Below, one piece after another: positions 37,379-40,474 of a DNA stretch of 40,474 bases. Made by a program: the position numbers and the translations under genes. A model generated the notes under the pieces. The model ran no database searches and was not told the origin of the DNA. It saw nothing but the letters and a program-made list of their open reading frames with translations. Position 1 is the first letter of the stretch, and every line of letters begins with the position of its first letter. This DNA comes from an uncultured Pelagibacteraceae bacterium (lineage in GTDB: Bacteria > Pseudomonadota > Alphaproteobacteria > Pelagibacterales > Pelagibacteraceae), in the NCBI GenBank assembly GCA_902582165.1, contig CACHQZ010000008.1, forward strand, positions 1 through 40,474, written 5' to 3'.

Positions 37379-38110
37379 ATGAGAATAAATATAGATTTAT
37401 CGCCCAATTTTTCAAATAAAAATAGAAAAAAAAAGGATATACATTTTGTTATATTACATTACACTGGAATGCAATCAGCGATTGAATCATTAAATCGGCT
37501 TAAAGATAGGAATTCAAAAGTTAGCTGTCACTATTTAATCGATAAAAAAGGTTCAGTAACACAATTAGTCCCTGAGAACAAAATTGCTTGGCACGCTGGT
37601 AAGTCTAAATGGAAAAGATTTATAAATTTAAATAACAATTCTATTGGGATTGAACTACAAAATAAGGGTCATAAATATGGCTACGAAAATTTTTCGTATA
37701 AACAAATTAAAAATTTAGTTAAATTATGTCATATCTTAAAAAAAAAATATAAAATTGATAATAATAGTTTTTTAGGACACTCTGATATTGCGCCATTAAG
37801 GAAAAAAGATCCTGGAGAAAAGTTTCCATGGCAGAAGCTTAACCGATTGAAAATTGGATTATGGTATACTCAAAAAAATTTAAACTCTATTAAGTTTAAA
37901 AATAATATAGACCCAAAAAACCTTTTCTTTCGTAACCTATACATCATTGGTTATAGGTACTTCAAAATTAATTTTAGAGATAAAAAAAAAGACCGAATGA
38001 TTATAAAAGCATTTCAAAGGAAGTTTTTACCAAAAAACGTTAATGGTAGAATTGATGAGAAAACACTGAGAATTAGCCAGTTTTTAGCAATAAAGTCAAA
38101 ATTTACTTGA
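37379..38110 (+). CDS. N-acetylmuramoyl-L-alanine amidase with peptidoglycan-binding domain
   Basis: This is an Amidase_2 (AmpD/AmiD-type) zinc enzyme that cuts the bond between MurNAc and L-Ala. The zinc ligands are His27 (VILHYTG), His134 (FLGHSDIAP) and Asp144 (RKKDPGEKFPW). Also present are CHYLIDKKGSV, WHAGKSKW and NSIGIELQNKGH. Residues about 195-240 form a PG_binding_1-type domain (IIKAFQRKFLPKNVNGRIDE). The domain order is like AmiD, but there is no signal peptide or lipobox and an in-frame TAA lies 6 bases before the ATG, so the start cannot be extended. It is probably a cytosolic recycling enzyme. Confidence 0.9.
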   Translation: MRINIDLSPNFSNKNRKKKDIHFVILHYTGMQSAIESLNRLKDRNSKVSCHYLIDKKGSVTQLVPENKIAWHAGKSKWKRFINLNNNSIGIELQNKGHKYGYENFSYKQIKNLVKLCHILKKKYKIDNNSFLGHSDIAPLRKKDPGEKFPWQKLNRLKIGLWYTQKNLNSIKFKNNIDPKNLFFRNLYIIGYRYFKINFRDKKKDRMIIKAFQRKFLPKNVNGRIDEKTLRISQFLAIKSKFT

Positions 38111-38126
38111 TTAGCGTATTTAATTC

Positions 38127-38132
38127 TAATAC
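38127..38132 (+). promoter_or_regulatory. Candidate -10 of the rnpB promoter
   Basis: TAATAC ends 8 bases before the predicted first base of RNase P RNA, the normal distance. The -35 (TTTACT or TTACTT at 38102-38108) overlaps the amidase stop region and is only a fair match. Confidence 0.35.
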
Positions 38133-38140
38133 TAATCATT

Positions 38141-38497
38141 TGCCAGATAATTGGATTATCGCTAATAACTAATTTATTAGAGGAAAGTCCGGGCTCCATA
38201 AAGACACAGTGCCAGTTAACAGCTGGCGAAGGTGACTTCAGGGAAAGTGCCACAGAAATTAAACCGCCTTATCAAGGCAAGGGTGAAACGGTGAGGTAAG
38301 AGCTTACCGGTTTTTTGGTAACAAAAAACGCACGGCAAACCCCACTGGGAGCAAGGTTAAATAGAGAAGACACTGCTTTTAAGCTAAAAACGGTCTTTAG
38401 TTAGTCTTCTGGGTTAACCGCTTGAGTTTAGATGTGAGTCTAAACCTAGATAAATGATATCTTCAATGACAGAACCCGGCTTACAGATTATCTGGCA
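38141..38497 (+). ncRNA. rnpB: RNase P RNA, bacterial type A
   Basis: This is the catalytic RNA that matures tRNA 5' ends. The 5' strand TGCCAGATAAT (38141-38151) pairs with ATTATCTGGCA (38487-38497), forming helix P1 and defining both ends (357 bases). The conserved core GAGGAAAGTCCGGGCTCC begins near 38179, and the matching 3' core ACAGAACCCGGCTTACAGAT is near 38470. GTGCCACAGAAA and the GGTAAACCCC-like element (GCAAACCCCACTGGGAGCAA) are also present. It lies between the amidase and mraZ, a usual alphaproteobacterial neighbourhood. Confidence 0.96.
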
Positions 38498-38545
38498 AAA
38501 TATCTAAATTTTGTTCTACTTTTGTACTTAATCATTACTATCTAG

Positions 38546-38573
38546 TTGACTATTTTTTAAAAACCCATACTAT
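38546..38573 (+). promoter_or_regulatory. Candidate sigma-70 promoter for mraZ-ftsZ
   Basis: TTGACT (38546-38551), a 16-base spacer and TACTAT (38568-38573) lie 62 bases before the mraZ ATG. The -10 sits between the first two copies of the TGGG repeat described separately, which suits repression by MraZ. Confidence 0.5.
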
Positions 38574-38587
38574 CCCAAGTAATCCCA
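38563..38587 (-). promoter_or_regulatory. Probable MraZ operator: three TGGGN repeats at 10-base period
   Basis: Read on the minus strand this is TGGGA-N5-TGGGA-N5-TGGGT; on the plus strand ACCCA at 38563-38567, TCCCA at 38573-38577 and TCCCA at 38583-38587. Three TGGGN direct repeats with 5-base spacers are the form of the E. coli MraZ site. Here they overlap the -10 and probable start site of the mraZ promoter. Confidence 0.6.
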
Positions 38588-38635
38588 AAATGGAGGGTGA
38601 TTTGAATTTAATTAAAATGAGGTTTTTATTAACGA

Positions 38636-39100
38636 ATGTTTTTATCAAGTTACGAAAACAAAATAGACAAGAAGGGAAGAGTATCAGTGCCTGCTACATT
38701 TAGATCTCATTTAAATTCTTTAGGCTTTAATGGTTTCATAAGCTATCCCTCTTTCAATCATTCAGCATTAGAAGCTTGTTCACAAGATAGAATTGAAAAA
38801 CTCTCAAGTACAATTGACTCCCTTAATCCTTTCGAAGAGAGAAGAGATTATTTCGCTACTTCTATTTTGTCAGAAAGTGAAAATTTACAATTTGATACTG
38901 AAGGACGTGTTTCATTATCTCAAAAATTACTGAACCATGCAAAAATAAAAAATAATGTATTATTTGTTGGATTAGGCAAAACATTTCAAATTTGGGAGCC
39001 TAACGGCTTTGAAAAATTTAAAACTTTAGCTAGAAAAAAAGCTTTTCAAAATAGATCTAGCTTAAAATGGGAAAACAAACAGAAAGGGGAGTTATCATGA
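38636..39100 (+). CDS. mraZ: Transcriptional regulator MraZ
   Basis: MraZ is an AbrB-like DNA-binding ring protein that controls its own division/cell-wall operon. The 154 residues have two SpoVT/AbrB repeats, each with the DxxxR motif: IDKKGRVSVPATFR near residues 10-23 and FDTEGRVSLSQKLL near 84-97. VGLGKTFQIWEP closes the second. The ATG is the first codon of the family start (MFLSSYENKIDKKGR). It overlaps ftsZ by 4 bases (ATGA), so the two are translationally coupled. The repeats upstream indicate autoregulation. Confidence 0.96.
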   Translation: MFLSSYENKIDKKGRVSVPATFRSHLNSLGFNGFISYPSFNHSALEACSQDRIEKLSSTIDSLNPFEERRDYFATSILSESENLQFDTEGRVSLSQKLLNHAKIKNNVLFVGLGKTFQIWEPNGFEKFKTLARKKAFQNRSSLKWENKQKGELS

Positions 39101-40474
39101 GTATAAACATTGGAGGAGGAGAGCTTAGAGAGTTAAAACCAAGAATTTTAGTTATTGGCGTGGGCGGAGCAGGCGGCAATGCGATAAATGCGATGATAGA
39201 TGCAGGCATGCAAGGAGTAGAATTTGTTGCAGTCAATACGGATGCTCAAGATCTTAAAATGAGCAGAGCTGATGCAAAAATTCAAATTGGAATGAATTTA
39301 ACAAAAGGACTTGGAGCCGGAGCGAAACATGATATCGGTCAAGCAGCTGCAGACGAGTCAATTAACGAAATCATAAATTATATTCAAGGTAGTAATATGG
39401 TTTTCATAGCCTCAGGCATGGGTGGAGGAACAGGAACTGGTGCCTCGCATGTAATCGCAAAAGCAGCTCGTGAAATGAATATCTTAACAGTAGGTGTTAC
39501 AACACTACCATTTTCTTATGAAGGCCCTAAAAGAATGCGAAGAGCAACAGCAGGTCTTGAGGAATTAAAAAAACATTTAGACACAACAATTGTAGTTCCA
39601 AATCAGAATTTATTTAAGGTTGCTAATGAAGCAACAGGGTTTGAAGAATCTTTTAGTTTATCGAACGATGTTTTAAAACATGGAGTACAAAGCATTACTG
39701 ACCTTATGGTAAGACCTGGAATGATAAATTTAGATTTCGCCGATGTTGAGACAGTTATGAGTTCAAGTGGTAAAGCTATGATGGGAACAGGTGAAGCTGA
39801 TGGTGAAAATAGAGCAATGGCTGCCACAGAGCTAGCACTAAATAACCCATTGATAGATGAATATACTTTACAAGGCGCTAAGGGATTGCTTGTAAATATA
39901 ACAGGCGGAAGTGACATTAAATTGTTTGAAGTTGATGCGGCAGTAAACAAAATAAGAGCCGAAGTAGATCCTGAAGCTGAACTAATATTTGGCGCTATTA
40001 AAGATGAAAATATGAATGGAAAAATCCGTGTTTCAATTGTAGCGACTTCATTAAAAGGCTCAATCATTCCCCAAGAAACAAAACCTATATTTAATGTAGT
40101 CAATGGATCAAATAATAGAAATAATAACTTTTCAGACAACTTATTTTCAAAGAATAACATGGAACAAAATATAGTTAGTTCAATTGATGGAGCTACGGCA
40201 TTAAAATTGGATGAAAATTATGAAATAAAAAATAGTGACGAACAAGACACTCTTATTAATAATTTTGAAATTAATGAAGAAAATAAGATTGCTGAAGAAA
40301 ATCTGATGAATAAAGAAGTTTCTGAGGAAATTCCAACAGGAGTTTCGATAGAGAGCACATCTTATATGGAGAGTAAACCAGATTTTCATAATGATAAATC
40401 TATTGACTCTAATAATAACGTCAATGAAATCCTAGAAAAAGAGCATACTCCAAAACTATTTTCAGATGAACAAA
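39097..40474 (+). CDS. ftsZ: Cell division protein FtsZ (3' end beyond window)
   Basis: FtsZ is the tubulin-like GTPase that forms the division ring. The frame is open for 459 codons to the window end. The core has ILVIGVGGAGGNAINAMI, FVAVNTDAQDL, the GTP signature GMGGGTGTGASHVIA, and the T7 catalytic loop NLDFADVETVM. The signature usually reads GTGTGAAPV; Ser-His replaces Ala-Pro here. After about residue 325 comes an Asn/Glu/Ser-rich, presumably disordered linker of at least 125 residues; the conserved C-terminal peptide would lie outside the window. A strong ribosome-binding site (AAGGGGAG, 39083-39091) precedes the ATG. Confidence 0.97.
   Translation, partial: MSINIGGGELRELKPRILVIGVGGAGGNAINAMIDAGMQGVEFVAVNTDAQDLKMSRADAKIQIGMNLTKGLGAGAKHDIGQAAADESINEIINYIQGSNMVFIASGMGGGTGTGASHVIAKAAREMNILTVGVTTLPFSYEGPKRMRRATAGLEELKKHLDTTIVVPNQNLFKVANEATGFEESFSLSNDVLKHGVQSITDLMVRPGMINLDFADVETVMSSSGKAMMGTGEADGENRAMAATELALNNPLIDEYTLQGAKGLLVNITGGSDIKLFEVDAAVNKIRAEVDPEAELIFGAIKDENMNGKIRVSIVATSLKGSIIPQETKPIFNVVNGSNNRNNNFSDNLFSKNNMEQNIVSSIDGATALKLDENYEIKNSDEQDTLINNFEINEENKIAEENLMNKEVSEEIPTGVSIESTSYMESKPDFHNDKSIDSNNNVNEILEKEHTPKLFSDEQ

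Noticed and set aside
38498-38545. Intrinsic terminator after rnpB
   Set aside because: No GC-rich hairpin followed by a T run is visible; rnpB probably ends by processing or another mechanism.
39603-40160. Long open frame (185 codons) on the minus strand opposite ftsZ
   Set aside because: It lies wholly inside the FtsZ coding frame, has no recognisable domain, and its Ser/Leu/Phe-rich composition is what complemented FtsZ codons give.
1-40474. Mobile elements, CRISPR arrays, prophage or defence island
   Set aside because: No transposase, integrase, terminal inverted repeats, regularly spaced direct repeats or phage genes were seen, and gene order is conserved housekeeping throughout.

Overview
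The window is a compact, very AT-rich stretch of alphaproteobacterial chromosome. Gene content, short intergenic gaps, overlapping genes and lysine/asparagine-rich proteins point to a streamlined marine lineage of the SAR11/Pelagibacter type. This is an inference from style and gene order; there is no 16S gene here. I see no insertion sequence, prophage, integrase, CRISPR array, toxin-antitoxin pair or defence locus. Nearly everything is recognisable housekeeping.

Layout. 1-2849 (+): the end of a TPR protein, ispE, tRNA-Gln(TTG) and the CCA-adding enzyme. 2846-4595 (-): trmL, hemF, greA. 4685-7241 (+): petABC, the complete cytochrome bc1 complex. 7218-10590 (-): prs, rplY, pth, ychF. 10611-13230 (-): lgt, a MidA-type methyltransferase, pgeF, with ubiK divergent at 13282. 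13501-15905 (-): a MarR-type regulator, an OmpR-type regulator and an EnvZ-type kinase (a PetP/PetR-like module), divergent from ilvE. 16866-23326 (-): one overlapping chain uvrB-folM-folB-uvrC-pgsA-methyltransferase. 23365-27124: aspC (+), trxB (-), an ELM1-like protein and a 2OG-Fe(II) oxygenase (+). 27121-31525 (-): carA, carB. 31656-35918 (+): yqeY, dnaG, rpoD, tRNA(CAT). 35946-37283 (-): mlaA, mlaC. 37379-40474 (+): a peptidoglycan amidase, RNase P RNA, mraZ and the first 459 codons of ftsZ, which runs off the end.

How the parts work together. The genes cover respiration (petABC, with a plausible cognate regulator 7.5 kb away), haem, folate, pyrimidine/arginine precursor and isoprenoid synthesis, excision repair (uvrB, uvrC), translation and tRNA maturation (rnpB, cca, pth, trmL, rplY, two tRNAs), transcription and replication (rpoD, greA, dnaG), envelope (lgt, pgsA, mlaA, mlaC, amidase) and cell division (mraZ, ftsZ).

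The most interesting points are small. A triple 10-bp-spaced TGGG repeat lies over the mraZ promoter and fits a MraZ operator. mraZ is joined directly to ftsZ with none of the usual division/cell-wall genes between. The DnaG primase has lost three of its four zinc ligands. FtsZ carries an altered GTP-binding signature. An ELM1-like gene overlaps a 2OG oxygenase gene. Several promoters predict nearly leaderless mRNAs, and all six convergent protein-gene pairs overlap at their stop codons. I did not find a convincing new multi-gene system.
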